From an uncultured Latescibacterota bacterium (GTDB taxonomy: Bacteria; Latescibacterota; UBA2968), in assembly GCA_951812755.1 (NCBI GenBank), contig OX638329.1, positions 6,377,107 through 6,441,106 of the forward strand: a stretch of 64,000 bases of DNA, read 5' to 3'. The position numbers and the translations under genes were made by a program. Under the pieces are notes generated by a model. The model had not been told where the DNA came from. It saw only the letters and a list, made by a program, of their open reading frames with translations, and did not search any database. Positions within the stretch are counted from its first letter, which is position 1, and the number at the start of each line of letters is the position of its first letter. Below are positions 17,344 to 27,188 of the stretch, piece by piece.

Positions 17344-19704
17344 ATGTCCGTATCTTTGATAAAGAAATGGTTTGGGGTGGGCCTGCTGGCACTGGCGCTA
17401 CTGCTGTCGAGCGCCCTGACCGCTTCGGCCCAGCTCGATTACTACGCCAGCCGCATGATGACGCGCTCGCTTGTCTGGGAGACCTTTCACAACTACGGGT
17501 TTTCCGGCATGCACTACGCCGACAGCGCGGGCCGGGCTGCATTCCGTCTGATCTACCCCGGCATGATGATGGGGTTTTACACCCTGATGAACCCTACCGA
17601 TTACATGGAATACTGGGGTGACAAGGCCTGGTCCGACGGTGCGAACAAGTCCGAAGGCACCATGCACTCATCCGGCAATGGCGTGCTGGTGCTCACAAAC
17701 GTGGATGGGGAGAAGCACGTCTCATGGACCGGTCCGCGCCACCCCTCGGAGGATGTGTTCCCGATGATCTACGATATCCTGAACGGCCCAGAGGCCAATT
17801 GGGGTATCCGCACGGTCGTGCCCTCCAGGGGGATTAAGACCGGCCTGGACATGGCCAACTGGTATCCCGGCGCAACGCCCAAGTCGGGCGATGCCACGGC
17901 CGCCGAACCCTACGAGATTCACAATTACGACTACCATATCTATCCACCCGTGCAGGACGCGCCTGAGGAGATTCACATCACGCAGACGCGGTTCAAGCAC
18001 AACATCGTGATGACGCGCAAGATATACGCCTGGAGCCATCAGGACTTCGACGACTTCATTATCGTGGATGTCGAGTTCGAGAACCGGGGCGATAAACACC
18101 TCAACGACACCTACTTCGGCTTCAACAACACCCTCTACGTCAACTCCACCGGTACCTCCTACCGATGGGGGCACGAAGGGGGGATGATCCGATACAACAG
18201 GTCGGGTGGGCTGGACGATTTCTTCCGTTTCTCGAGCTCCCCCGGCTTCCAGCCCAATTCCCTCAGCGGCCTGACCGCTGCGGACTTTTCCGGCAAATAC
18301 ATCACCTATGTATATGATGGGAATACCACCAATAGCTTTGAGGATGATACAGGAGATCCATTTGATCCCGACCTCGAGAATCCCGGTGGTTCCTTCCCCG
18401 CCAGCGGAGACCGGCCGAAGGGCACACCGATCGCGCCGGAATACGCCGGATTTGCCCCCCTGGCGTTTCGCAATTCCGGCCCCAGTCACGTTTTCAACGC
18501 GAACGATCTGGTACAGGGCTACGTGGATCCGAAGAGCGACCAGGTTCTGGGGCATTGGTTCAGGGCACACGGGCTTGATAATATCGACGATCCCATCGGC
18601 AAGGGCGTAGGTATGGCCGAACTCTACGACATTTACACGGCTCCCTCAATGGCCGATCCCCCAGCAGAGGGGGTCGTCTGGTCCGACCAGATCTACGGTC
18701 CCTACGACCTGGCGCCCGGAAATAAGGCCAAGATCGTGGTCGCTTACGTCTTTGGCCACGCCGGGGACATAGAAGAGAGCAACGTCGATTCCAGGACCGG
18801 TTTTGCAAGGGACCAGATGAGCTGGGCATTCGGGGTGGGGGAAAGGGGTCTGAATGACGATGCCCGCAAGCAGGTGCTCGCCCAGGGTGAAAAGGCCCTT
18901 CTGCAGAACCTGTCGCACGCCCAGTTCGCATACGACAGCGGCTTACGCATCCCCAACGCCCCACCGGACGTGGACTTCCAGGCGGGGAATAACCGGGATG
19001 CCAACATCGAGATATCGTGGACCGACGCCGCGGAAAAGGCAATCAACCCCGAATATGGGGAGGCCGACGTTGTGGCCTACCGGATCTACCGATCTACCTT
19101 CCAGGAATACGGCCCGTGGGAACTGGTGGAAGAGCTTCCTGCCACCAATGCCGGAACGTATAAGTATGTAGATACGAACTCCCTGGCCGGCTTCCGCTAT
19201 ATCTACAACGTCCGCGCTGTTGCTTCCCCCAAGCAGGATTGGAATGAAGGGACAGTGACGCTGGCCGATCTGCCTCCGAAAGTCCGGGAACACCTCACCG
19301 TGAGCGGACTGGAGGGTGGCTACTCTGCGCCGGAGACAAAGGTCAATGTGCCGCTGCGCCCGAAGATGGCCAGTAGCACAATGAGCGACAATCTGGAGCG
19401 ACAGGTGCGGGTGGTGCCCAACCCATTCAGCGTGACTCTGGACGGCCAGAGTTACCAGGGCTCCGAGAGCCTGCGGTTTGTGGGATTACCCCACAAGTGT
19501 ACGATCCGCATCTTTTCGGTATCGGGCGATATGGTGGCGATAATCAAACACGACAACCCGCTTCTCGGCGAGACCAATTGGGAGTTAAAGGATCGGTTCC
19601 TCAGTGGAGAAGTCATTTCCGGACTGTACTATTTTGTCGTGGAATCCGAGGTACAGGAGAGCATGGGCAAGCTGTCTCGAGGAGCCTTTATCCTGCACAA
19701 GTAG
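17344..19704 (+). CDS. Secreted protein with FnIII-like and C-terminal sorting-like domain (cassette A gene 3)
   Basis: A 786-residue exported protein. A signal peptide (about 1-30, ending ASAQ) is followed by a large region I do not recognise. A fibronectin-type-III-like module lies at about 540-630 (VAYRIYRSTFQEYGPWELV, then IYNVRAVAS). The C-terminal domain (about 687-786) begins VVPNPF and contains IRIFSVSGDMV and SGLYYFVV, the pattern of type IX secretion sorting or FlgD-like domains. This predicts surface display or secretion. Its paralog is at 44557. It lies between a TonB receptor and a PorV-like gene, which fits a cargo or surface-binding protein. Confidence 0.75.
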   Translation: MSVSLIKKWFGVGLLALALLLSSALTASAQLDYYASRMMTRSLVWETFHNYGFSGMHYADSAGRAAFRLIYPGMMMGFYTLMNPTDYMEYWGDKAWSDGANKSEGTMHSSGNGVLVLTNVDGEKHVSWTGPRHPSEDVFPMIYDILNGPEANWGIRTVVPSRGIKTGLDMANWYPGATPKSGDATAAEPYEIHNYDYHIYPPVQDAPEEIHITQTRFKHNIVMTRKIYAWSHQDFDDFIIVDVEFENRGDKHLNDTYFGFNNTLYVNSTGTSYRWGHEGGMIRYNRSGGLDDFFRFSSSPGFQPNSLSGLTAADFSGKYITYVYDGNTTNSFEDDTGDPFDPDLENPGGSFPASGDRPKGTPIAPEYAGFAPLAFRNSGPSHVFNANDLVQGYVDPKSDQVLGHWFRAHGLDNIDDPIGKGVGMAELYDIYTAPSMADPPAEGVVWSDQIYGPYDLAPGNKAKIVVAYVFGHAGDIEESNVDSRTGFARDQMSWAFGVGERGLNDDARKQVLAQGEKALLQNLSHAQFAYDSGLRIPNAPPDVDFQAGNNRDANIEISWTDAAEKAINPEYGEADVVAYRIYRSTFQEYGPWELVEELPATNAGTYKYVDTNSLAGFRYIYNVRAVASPKQDWNEGTVTLADLPPKVREHLTVSGLEGGYSAPETKVNVPLRPKMASSTMSDNLERQVRVVPNPFSVTLDGQSYQGSESLRFVGLPHKCTIRIFSVSGDMVAIIKHDNPLLGETNWELKDRFLSGEVISGLYYFVVESEVQESMGKLSRGAFILHK

Positions 19705-19732
19705 CTGTTTTAAATAAAGGATGGTTTCAACT

Positions 19733-20716
19733 ATGAAAAGAATTCTCTTCTTTGCGATCGCGATTGCCGTCTGCGGCACGCTGGGGGCGGAGGCACAGCA
19801 AGATCTGGATGTGCCGCACCTGTTTAATGACAAGGTTACCGGAGCTTTTGAAAAACAAGGACCGAGCACGCTCGCCTTCCTGAAGGTCACACCCAGTGCC
19901 CGTATTGCGGCGATGGGCGACGCCTATACCTCTGTTGCCGAGGGCATGGATGCGATCTATTTGAATCCGGCCGGTATCACCTCGGTGCGGCGGTTGGGTT
20001 ATTCCTTCGGATACGCGCAGTGGCTGGTAGATTCCAAGTTCTACTCTGGCGCTGTTGCCCTCAATGTCGGGTGGAACGCTATGCTGGGTATTTCCGTGGT
20101 CAACCACCAACCTCCAGAGATCGAACGGACCACCATCCTGGAGCCCAATGGCACAGGAGAAATGCTGGATGTAGGCGACTACGCCCTGGGTGTGATTTTT
20201 GCCCGTCAGTTGACCGACAAGCTCTCTGCGGCTGCCAAGTTTTCATTCGTCCAGTCCAATCTCGGCCCGGAAAAGCTGGGCGGGACCTCGCTGAGCCTCT
20301 ACACGTTGCTGCACACTGGCTACCGCAGCCTCCGCATCGGCATGGGCATCAACAACCTGGGCAACGAGATGAAGATCCACAGCGACCCCGCGGAATTTCC
20401 AGTGGTGTTCAACCTGGGCACCTCGATGGAGATCGTCGGCGAGTTGGGCGATCCAATGTCGCTAACTGCCTCCTTTGAGGGGGCCTACTTCACCGACCGC
20501 GACCAGCGCTATAATCTGGGCGGCGAGTTGTGGTTGAAGAATATCGTCGCGCTGCGCGCCGGCTATAAGTTTGACTACGATGCAGAATCGTGGACCGTCG
20601 GCGCAGGGCTGAAGGGCACCTTCTCAGGTCGAAATATACGGCTGGACATCGCCTACTCCAACTTCGGCAAATATTTCGATGCCCCAATCCGTCTGAGCTT
20701 TTCCGGCTCGCTGTAA
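19733..20716 (+). CDS. PorV/PorQ-like outer-membrane protein (cassette A gene 4)
   Basis: A 327-residue protein with a signal peptide (ILFFAIAIAVCGTLGAEAQ). The core motif is FLKVTPSARIAAMGDAYTSV followed by AIYLNPAG, typical of the PorV/PorQ/UPF0164 barrel family. Members act as outer-membrane shuttles or anchors for type IX-sorted proteins in Bacteroidota. Its place directly after a protein with a sorting-like C-terminus supports a dedicated pairing. ATG 19733 is chosen over 19721 because the signal peptide begins there and AAAGGA lies upstream. Paralog at 46941. Confidence 0.85.
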   Translation: MKRILFFAIAIAVCGTLGAEAQQDLDVPHLFNDKVTGAFEKQGPSTLAFLKVTPSARIAAMGDAYTSVAEGMDAIYLNPAGITSVRRLGYSFGYAQWLVDSKFYSGAVALNVGWNAMLGISVVNHQPPEIERTTILEPNGTGEMLDVGDYALGVIFARQLTDKLSAAAKFSFVQSNLGPEKLGGTSLSLYTLLHTGYRSLRIGMGINNLGNEMKIHSDPAEFPVVFNLGTSMEIVGELGDPMSLTASFEGAYFTDRDQRYNLGGELWLKNIVALRAGYKFDYDAESWTVGAGLKGTFSGRNIRLDIAYSNFGKYFDAPIRLSFSGSL

Positions 20717-20739
20717 CCGCCGGGCTGAAAACGCGAAAT

Positions 20740-20773
20740 CCCCTCGGCTTCCTTTTTAGAAGGAGCTGAGGGG
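20740..20773 (+). terminator. Hairpin at end of cassette A
   Basis: CCCCTCGGCTTCCT (20740-20753) pairs with AGGAGCTGAGGGG (20761-20773) with one bulge and one wobble pair. It lies 24 bases after the PorV-like stop. No T-run follows, so it may attenuate or protect rather than fully terminate. Confidence 0.45.
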
Positions 20774-20857
20774 ACCTCAGGTACAAAGCTTACCCGACTG
20801 GGACCTTTCGGTTTGAATGGGTGGCTTTTGCGCCATTGCGATTTTTTAACAGATCCC

Positions 20858-22870
20858 ATGCCAGATTCTTCAGCTTTTGGCACCAACGCCAGCCAGGCTC
20901 CCGAGAAGGCGCCCGTCCGCATCACCCTCCGCTCCGTTCTCCTGGGCGCGGCCACTGTCGTAATTCTCAACATCTATGCCGACTACGCCGGCATGGTCAT
21001 GGGCTCCTTTTCCTTGAACAAGTCCCAGTTTCCGATGGCGATGCTGATCCCGTTCGGTCTCTGGCTCTTCGTCAATTTGGGCCTGAAGGCCTTCCTCCCC
21101 CGGGCGGCGTTGAGCGGCACTGAACTTCTGGTGATCTACAGCATGTCCTGGATCGCCGGAAACATCCCCTTCGAGGGTTTTACCGGCTACTGGGCGAGTA
21201 CCCTGGCCGCACCCACCTACTTCGCCTCCCCCGAGAACCGGTGGGAAGAGGCGTTCTTCGACGCCTTGCCCTGGTGGTATATGCCCGATGCGTCTCCGGC
21301 CGTTATCCGACCCTATTACGACGGCCTTGCGCCCGAGACACCCGTGCCCTGGATCGGATGGGTCAGGCCCCTCTTCTGGGGTACGGCGATCCCCATCGCC
21401 GTGCTCACAGCCGGCATCTGCGCGTTTATCATCCTCCAGCGCCAGTGGGAGGATGCCGAACGGTTGACCTATCCGCTTGCACAATTTGCCGTGGAGTTGA
21501 CGTCGGGATTCGACGAGCCGGGGCGGGTACCCCGCCTCTTCCGCGATGGCGTCTTCTGGGCGGGCTTTTTTCTGGTATTTGGTATCTTTCTCTGGAATAT
21601 CGCAGGTTACTTCGCGGTCGTATTGCCCGAAATCACCGTTTTTGGATTCTACCTGACCAAAGCGGTGCATGTAAGCAGGGATTTTCCTCCGGTCTATCTC
21701 CGAGTCCTGCCTACGGTGATCGGGCTTACCTACTTCTGCAACCTGGATATCCTGCTCAGCCTCTGGGCGTTCCGCCTGCTGGCGATCTTCAAACTGGGGA
21801 TCATGAACCGCACTGGCTTCGGTATTGGACTATCCGGACAGCAGGCTCCTCCTACTGGAATCCTCGACCTGGAGGGCTACGGCGCAATGGTCCTGTTGGC
21901 GCTCTGGTCGGTCTGGGTCGCGCGGGGCCATCTGCAGCGGGTCTGGCGCACCGCACTCGGGGGCGTGGGTGCTCCGAAGGACGAGGAGACCGCGTTCTAT
22001 CGGATTGCCCTGCTCGGGTTCGGGATCTCTACCGTCTTCATCGTCGGCTTGATGCACGCCTTCGGCATATCGCTCCCAATGGCCATCGCCCACACTCTAA
22101 TGCTCTACATCGCCTACCTGACCGTTGCCAAATTCACGGCCGCCAGCGGATTTACCCATCTCTTTCCAGTGGCCGTAAAAGGGGGACCTATGCTGGAGAC
22201 CCTGGTCGGCACCGCGAACCTTTCCCGGGGGGACCTCGTTGGCATCGGCATGGTCAACACGGGCGTCTTCTTCGGTAACCTCCGCATCCCGGCCTGGCCG
22301 GCGCTGCCCCATCACTTCAAGCTCCTCAGCAGCCTCACCCGCAGGCGATCACTCGTCGTCTGGCTCGTTCTGCTGGCGTTTCTCGCGGGCCTGTTCGCCT
22401 CCTTCTTCTTCGTGATTTACCTGCCCTACATCTACGGTGGACAGAACCTGCACAAAGGACCTTTTAACCCGGCGGGATCACTGGTCGCTCCGTACAACAG
22501 ACTGGCGGCGAAAGTCCTGGAGAGCGATCTCACTGTCTTCGACCCCGCCAAGGTTGGCGTTTGTCTTTTTGGCGCTCTGGAGGTTCTGCTCATGATATTG
22601 TTGCGTAACCGCCTGCCCTGGTGGCCCCTCCATCCCCTCGGCCTGGCCTTTCAGAATACCACGGGCCCCCGGATCTACGCCTTCTCTATCTTCTTGACCT
22701 GGGCCGCCAAGAGCCTGATCATGCGCATCGGGGGCATTGGTCTGTATCGCCGTGCAGCCCCTTTTTTCATCGGTCTCCCGATAGGCTACGTCGCTGGGGT
22801 CTTCCTCTCCTCCCTTGTTGACTACATCTGGTTCCCCCTCGGAGACGGTCATTATGTTCACGGCTGGTAA
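20858..22870 (+). CDS. DUF6785-type multi-pass membrane protein 3
   Basis: A 670-residue polytopic membrane protein, closer to paralog 1 (3403) than to paralog 2. Shared features are SPENRWEEAFFDALPWWYMP, QWEDAERLTYPL, the P-P-V-Y-L-R-V-L-P segment, and VDYIWFP before a terminal HGW. ATG 20858 aligns with the start of paralog 1; the upstream ATG 20813 adds 15 residues not seen in the others. It follows cassette A and is about 30 bases from a sulfatase gene, so it is probably co-transcribed with the sulfatase. Probably a transporter; substrate unknown. Confidence 0.78.
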   Translation: MPDSSAFGTNASQAPEKAPVRITLRSVLLGAATVVILNIYADYAGMVMGSFSLNKSQFPMAMLIPFGLWLFVNLGLKAFLPRAALSGTELLVIYSMSWIAGNIPFEGFTGYWASTLAAPTYFASPENRWEEAFFDALPWWYMPDASPAVIRPYYDGLAPETPVPWIGWVRPLFWGTAIPIAVLTAGICAFIILQRQWEDAERLTYPLAQFAVELTSGFDEPGRVPRLFRDGVFWAGFFLVFGIFLWNIAGYFAVVLPEITVFGFYLTKAVHVSRDFPPVYLRVLPTVIGLTYFCNLDILLSLWAFRLLAIFKLGIMNRTGFGIGLSGQQAPPTGILDLEGYGAMVLLALWSVWVARGHLQRVWRTALGGVGAPKDEETAFYRIALLGFGISTVFIVGLMHAFGISLPMAIAHTLMLYIAYLTVAKFTAASGFTHLFPVAVKGGPMLETLVGTANLSRGDLVGIGMVNTGVFFGNLRIPAWPALPHHFKLLSSLTRRRSLVVWLVLLAFLAGLFASFFFVIYLPYIYGGQNLHKGPFNPAGSLVAPYNRLAAKVLESDLTVFDPAKVGVCLFGALEVLLMILLRNRLPWWPLHPLGLAFQNTTGPRIYAFSIFLTWAAKSLIMRIGGIGLYRRAAPFFIGLPIGYVAGVFLSSLVDYIWFPLGDGHYVHGW

Positions 22871-22900
22871 TTTGGAATTTTCAAAAGGAGATAACCCACC

Positions 22901-24397
22901 ATGGCAACTGAACAACCCAACATCCTCTGGATCTTGACCGACCAGCACAATGCGCGCACGATGTCCTGTGCGGGAGAACCCTTGCTCAGGACGCCCAACA
23001 TGGATCGCCTGGCGCGAGAGGGGGTGCGATTTTCGCGGGCGTATGGCAATAGCGCGCACTGTGGTCCGTCCCGAATTTCCTATATGACGGGGATGTACGA
23101 GCATTTTCACCGGCGGCACAATAACACTGACGAACCGCCCGATCATCTGAATCCGATCACATCTACATTGAAGCGGGTGGGGTATCAAACGGCCATCATC
23201 GGCAAGGGGCATATTGGAGTCCACTGGCCCCGCCGCGAGTTCGATTATCACCGTTTTGACCACATGACCGACGCCCTGCCTGACGACCCGTTGAGTTGCG
23301 ACTATTTTCGCAGTCTGGTAGAAGCCGGGGTGGCAGATGATTTTGACCTGACCAAAAAGTGGGCACGGCACCCCGAATGTGCGGTGACTTCGCCCCTGCC
23401 ACTGGCGCATTCGGTCGAGGTCTGGTGTGGGAATGAGTCTGTCAAATATCTTCGGGAGCGCGACAAGGGCAAACCCTTCTTTGCGTGTATCTCCTTTTCA
23501 AGACCACACGATCCGCTTACCGTGCCCGCGCCTTTTGATCGCATGTACGATCCCGAGGAGGTCACGGTGCCGGCCAATGCAGCGGATGAGTTTGAGGGCA
23601 AGGCCGAACGCCAGCAACAGGCCAAACGGGGGGAACTTCCCTATCCCTTCAGGCCCAGGGATAGGGCACATCTGCAAAAGTGCATCGCCCACTATTACGG
23701 ACTGGTCTCCCTGATTGATGAGCAGATCGGGCGCATTCTCGAAGAATTGGAGTCTCAGGGCATTCTCGAGGAGACCATCGTCATTTATTCGGCAGACCAC
23801 GGCGATTTTGCCGGGGAACACGGCCTGATCTGGAAAAATCTCGGATTTTACGAGTGCATCCATCGGGTGCCGTTTATTCTGCGCTATCCCGCGGCGTTAC
23901 CGCAGGGGGAGGTTTTCGATAGCTTTGTGGAATCCGTCGATCTCTATCCCACCTTGACCGATCTTCTGGGTATCGATGCGCCCAATACTGTTCAGGGCAG
24001 AAGTCTGATTCCCGCTCTTCAGGGGAGAGATACCTGGAATAAGCAGGCCGTGCTCTGCGAACACGTCAAGGCGTATCACCATATGTCGATGCGTACGGAA
24101 GAATTTCGGATTACGCTCGATATTACGGGAGATGAGAGCGAACTCTACGACCATCGCATTGATCCGGGCGAACTCATCAACCGGTGGGATGATTCCGATT
24201 ACCGCGATATCCGGGAAAAGCTGCTGATCGATCTGCTGCGTTTCCGCTCCTGTCCGCCGCTTCTGCACGGCTCGCTTCCAGAGGGATTAACTCCGGCAAA
24301 TGTTCCGGGTTATGAAACTGAGACCTGGTCTCAGGCGCACGAGGACATCCATTCGGGCGTCCCCTGGTCGGAGGTCGTTGCGCGGGATGACGGATGA
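22901..24397 (+). CDS. Sulfatase 1 (formylglycine-dependent)
   Basis: A 498-residue member of the alkaline phosphatase/sulfatase superfamily. It has the N-terminal metal site around D14 (ILTDQH) and the signature C54-G-P-S-R58, where Cys becomes formylglycine. The second metal cluster is visible as YSADHGDFAGEHGLIWKN. It hydrolyses sulfate esters, probably on a sugar. No signal peptide is visible, which would place it in the cytoplasm unless exported another way. AAGGAG precedes the ATG. No sulfatase-modifying enzyme is encoded in this window. Confidence 0.9.
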   Translation: MATEQPNILWILTDQHNARTMSCAGEPLLRTPNMDRLAREGVRFSRAYGNSAHCGPSRISYMTGMYEHFHRRHNNTDEPPDHLNPITSTLKRVGYQTAIIGKGHIGVHWPRREFDYHRFDHMTDALPDDPLSCDYFRSLVEAGVADDFDLTKKWARHPECAVTSPLPLAHSVEVWCGNESVKYLRERDKGKPFFACISFSRPHDPLTVPAPFDRMYDPEEVTVPANAADEFEGKAERQQQAKRGELPYPFRPRDRAHLQKCIAHYYGLVSLIDEQIGRILEELESQGILEETIVIYSADHGDFAGEHGLIWKNLGFYECIHRVPFILRYPAALPQGEVFDSFVESVDLYPTLTDLLGIDAPNTVQGRSLIPALQGRDTWNKQAVLCEHVKAYHHMSMRTEEFRITLDITGDESELYDHRIDPGELINRWDDSDYRDIREKLLIDLLRFRSCPPLLHGSLPEGLTPANVPGYETETWSQAHEDIHSGVPWSEVVARDDG

Positions 24398-24558
24398 TGT
24401 CGGCAGGGAAGCAGTGCTGGTGGGGAAGCGAGGGAGGCCTGGGAGATGAGACCGCCGGAGCCTTACAGGCATCTGTTCCCTCCGGATCTGGTTCCCGGGC
24501 AATGGGCACAACGTTCACAACTATTAAAAAGCCGGAGTAAATGTAAAGGAGATACCTG

Positions 24559-26124
24559 ATGAACTCGAGTAGATCAACGGAAAATAGCTCAAGACCGAAT
24601 ATTCTCTTGATTATGGTCGATGACATGGGCTTTTCCGACCTGGGATGCTACGGTGGCGAGATCCGCACTCCCAACCTCGACCGGCTTGCCTCAAACGGCC
24701 TTCGCTTTACCCAGTTCTACAACAATGCCCTGTGCGCACCCACGCGGGCGTCTCTGCTGACCGGGCTTTACTCCCAGCAAGTCAGCAGGGGAGGGCCGAA
24801 GGGCTGTGTCACTATCGCCGAGGTACTCAAGACCGCCGGCTACCGCACCCTCATGGCGGGGAAATGGCATCTGTCCGGGCTCTTCTCTGGATTACCCGTC
24901 GAACGGGGTTTCGACCGCTATTACGGCCTCGTTGACGGATGCTGCAACTTCTTTAACCCGGGTCTGCAACGGCTCGGCGAAGAACAGCCCGGTGAAAAAT
25001 TTCCGGACGACAATCCCGCATTTGCCATCGACGACAGGGTCATCCAGCCCTACACGCCTGAAGATAAGGACTTCTACACCACTGATGCGTTCACCGATTA
25101 CGCCCTTGGATACCTGGACGAGTACGGGCGAGAAGACAGACCTTTCTTTCTCTACGTGGCCTATACTGCGCCGCACTACCCCCTGCACGCCTGGCCGGGG
25201 GATATCGCAAAGTATAAGGGCAAATACAAAGTCGGTTGGGACAGGCTGAGGGAGCAGCGCCTCGAACGCCTGGTCGAGATGGGCCTGATTGACGAGCGGT
25301 GGGCCCTCTCGGCGCGCGATCCGGATTCGCTGTCGTGGGAGGAGATTGAGGATCGAGATGCCTGGGATCTGAAGATGGCCGTTTACGCGGCCATGATCGA
25401 CCGCGTGGACCAGAATGTCGGACGTCTTCAGGCCAAACTCCGCGAACTCGGTATAGAGGAAAACACCCTCGTGCTGTTTCTGTCCGACAACGGCGCCAGC
25501 GATGAAGACAGGACCAGCACGCCCGATATTCCGCCCGGTCCCGTGGCGTCGTACCGTACGGTAGATCTGCCCTGGGCCAATCTCAGCAATACGCCTTTTC
25601 GCAAATTCAAGCGGTGGAACCACGAAGGTGGTATCTCTACACCCCTCATCGCACACTGGCCGCGCGTGATTCAAAACGGGGGCGAGATCACCCATCAGAT
25701 CGGCCACCTCATCGATGTTATGGCCACCTGTACAGACATTGCAGGGGCGGAATACCCATCCTCCGACAAAGGCGTCCTGCCCCTTGAAGGCAAGAGCCTG
25801 CTGCCGGTCTTCAGAGGCGAACAGCGCGAGGGCCACATGGCGCTGTACTGGAATCAGTATAGTGAGACCGCTCTCTGGCGTGCCGTGAGAATGGGAAAAT
25901 GGAAACTCGTCTCTCCTGATTATTGGAGAGATTACAATCCCTGGCGTCCTGACAGAGAGGCAAGGTCAGAACAAAAAGCGCGGCCGGACCCGAATGCGCT
26001 TTGGGAACTTTACGATATGGAGATCGACCGAACAGAGGTGAATGACCTTGCGGATCAATACCCGGACCTGGTGAAAGAGATGGCCGAGATGTATGATGCC
26101 TGGGAAAGGCATTGTGCGGGGTGA
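24559..26124 (+). CDS. Sulfatase 2 (arylsulfatase-like)
   Basis: A 521-residue sulfatase. The metal-binding start is IMVDDMGFSDLGCYGGE. The modification motif is C59-A-P-T-R63. LSDNGAS forms the later metal site, and FRKFKRWNHEGGISTP is the familiar arylsulfatase segment. It has no signal peptide. It differs clearly from sulfatase 1 in signature and C-terminal half, so the two probably act on different sulfate positions. AAAGGAG precedes the ATG; about 160 bases separate it from sulfatase 1. Confidence 0.9.
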   Translation: MNSSRSTENSSRPNILLIMVDDMGFSDLGCYGGEIRTPNLDRLASNGLRFTQFYNNALCAPTRASLLTGLYSQQVSRGGPKGCVTIAEVLKTAGYRTLMAGKWHLSGLFSGLPVERGFDRYYGLVDGCCNFFNPGLQRLGEEQPGEKFPDDNPAFAIDDRVIQPYTPEDKDFYTTDAFTDYALGYLDEYGREDRPFFLYVAYTAPHYPLHAWPGDIAKYKGKYKVGWDRLREQRLERLVEMGLIDERWALSARDPDSLSWEEIEDRDAWDLKMAVYAAMIDRVDQNVGRLQAKLRELGIEENTLVLFLSDNGASDEDRTSTPDIPPGPVASYRTVDLPWANLSNTPFRKFKRWNHEGGISTPLIAHWPRVIQNGGEITHQIGHLIDVMATCTDIAGAEYPSSDKGVLPLEGKSLLPVFRGEQREGHMALYWNQYSETALWRAVRMGKWKLVSPDYWRDYNPWRPDREARSEQKARPDPNALWELYDMEIDRTEVNDLADQYPDLVKEMAEMYDAWERHCAG

Positions 26125-26208
26125 TTCGGGAATCGGTTCAGCTTATAGTTGACTTTCCCCTGGTCTGGAATACTTTTGAAGGCAGTCTTTCACATAAGGA
26201 GAATACCC

Positions 26209-27132
26209 ATGTCCACTTTTAATATTCCCGACGGAACCCGGGTTTCGATGTCCGGGCGCGAACTCGTCTTTGGCGAAACCATTTTCACTCCCAGAGAAGC
26301 CACTCACCTGCTCGACGATACCGAGGCCCTTCACCAGCGCATCGAAGAAGACGGCTATCTCATCATTCGCAACTTTCATACGCGGCAGCAAATTCAAAAT
26401 GCCCGGCGAGAAATTCTGGAACACATGGCCGCCCAGAATCTCCTTGCCCCGGACACGCCTCTGGACAAGGCGGTAATTGGCGAAAATCGCCGTCCCCGCT
26501 TTCCGGATCGACTTGTGAAACAATGGCCGGGATTTCTCGAAATCGTTGAAGGCAGAAATACCCTGGACTTCTTCGAACGCTTCATGGGTGGCCCTGTTCT
26601 TTCATTTGACCACAAATGGCTCCGCGTGATCTGCCGCAGTCAGAATGCGGGGGCGCATTACGATGTGGTCTATATGGGTGCTGGCACCAAAAAACTCTAT
26701 ACGATGTGGACCGCGCTCGGCGATATATCTCTGGACATGGGCCCGCTTGCCCTTTGTTTAGGCTCCCACAAAATCCAGCATCTCAAAAATACTTACGGCG
26801 CAATGGACGCGCATCAAGATCTGGATGGGGGCGCGTTTTCCACCGATCCCGATGACGTTATGAAAACTCTGGGTGTCCGATGGGCATCCACCCCTTTTAA
26901 CGCGGGCGATGTCGTCATCTTCGGCATGTATTTTATGCACGCCTCGCTTGAAAACACATCCAACTATTTCCGCTTTAGCAGCGATACCCGCTATCAGCTC
27001 GCATCCGAAGCGGTTGACGATCGCCATATGGGAGAAGACGCGGGCGATGTCATTCCCAAGGCTCCTCTGGAAGATCGAAAATCTATTTGGGAACTCCGCA
27101 AAGAATGGGGCCTCACTTCAAAAGCAAAGTAG
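26209..27132 (+). CDS. Phytanoyl-CoA dioxygenase (PhyH) family oxygenase 2
   Basis: A 307-residue Fe(II)/2-oxoglutarate dioxygenase. Metal ligands are H150-Y-D152 (GAHYDVVY) and a distal His near 244 (FMHASLENT), with an Arg shortly after (FRFSSDTRYQ). The upstream ATG 26149 has no ribosome site, whereas ATAAGGAG precedes ATG 26209. It lies between sulfatase 2 and GWxTD protein A. It differs strongly from the PhyH proteins at 1997 and 29821, so they are not recent duplicates. Confidence 0.82.
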   Translation: MSTFNIPDGTRVSMSGRELVFGETIFTPREATHLLDDTEALHQRIEEDGYLIIRNFHTRQQIQNARREILEHMAAQNLLAPDTPLDKAVIGENRRPRFPDRLVKQWPGFLEIVEGRNTLDFFERFMGGPVLSFDHKWLRVICRSQNAGAHYDVVYMGAGTKKLYTMWTALGDISLDMGPLALCLGSHKIQHLKNTYGAMDAHQDLDGGAFSTDPDDVMKTLGVRWASTPFNAGDVVIFGMYFMHASLENTSNYFRFSSDTRYQLASEAVDDRHMGEDAGDVIPKAPLEDRKSIWELRKEWGLTSKAK

Positions 27133-27188
27133 AGCGGAATTTGGATGTACTGGGCGCTTCCAGGTCATTCGCAAAGGAGAAGGATGCG

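Noticed and set aside
19702-19713. A CTGTTTTAAA match to the MITE-like end, between cassette A genes 3 and 4
   Set aside because: Only about ten AT-rich bases match and no second end or internal unit is present; chance is likely.
24398-24558. Possible small gene between the two sulfatases
   Set aside because: No reading frame with a ribosome site or protein-like composition was found; it appears to be plain spacer.
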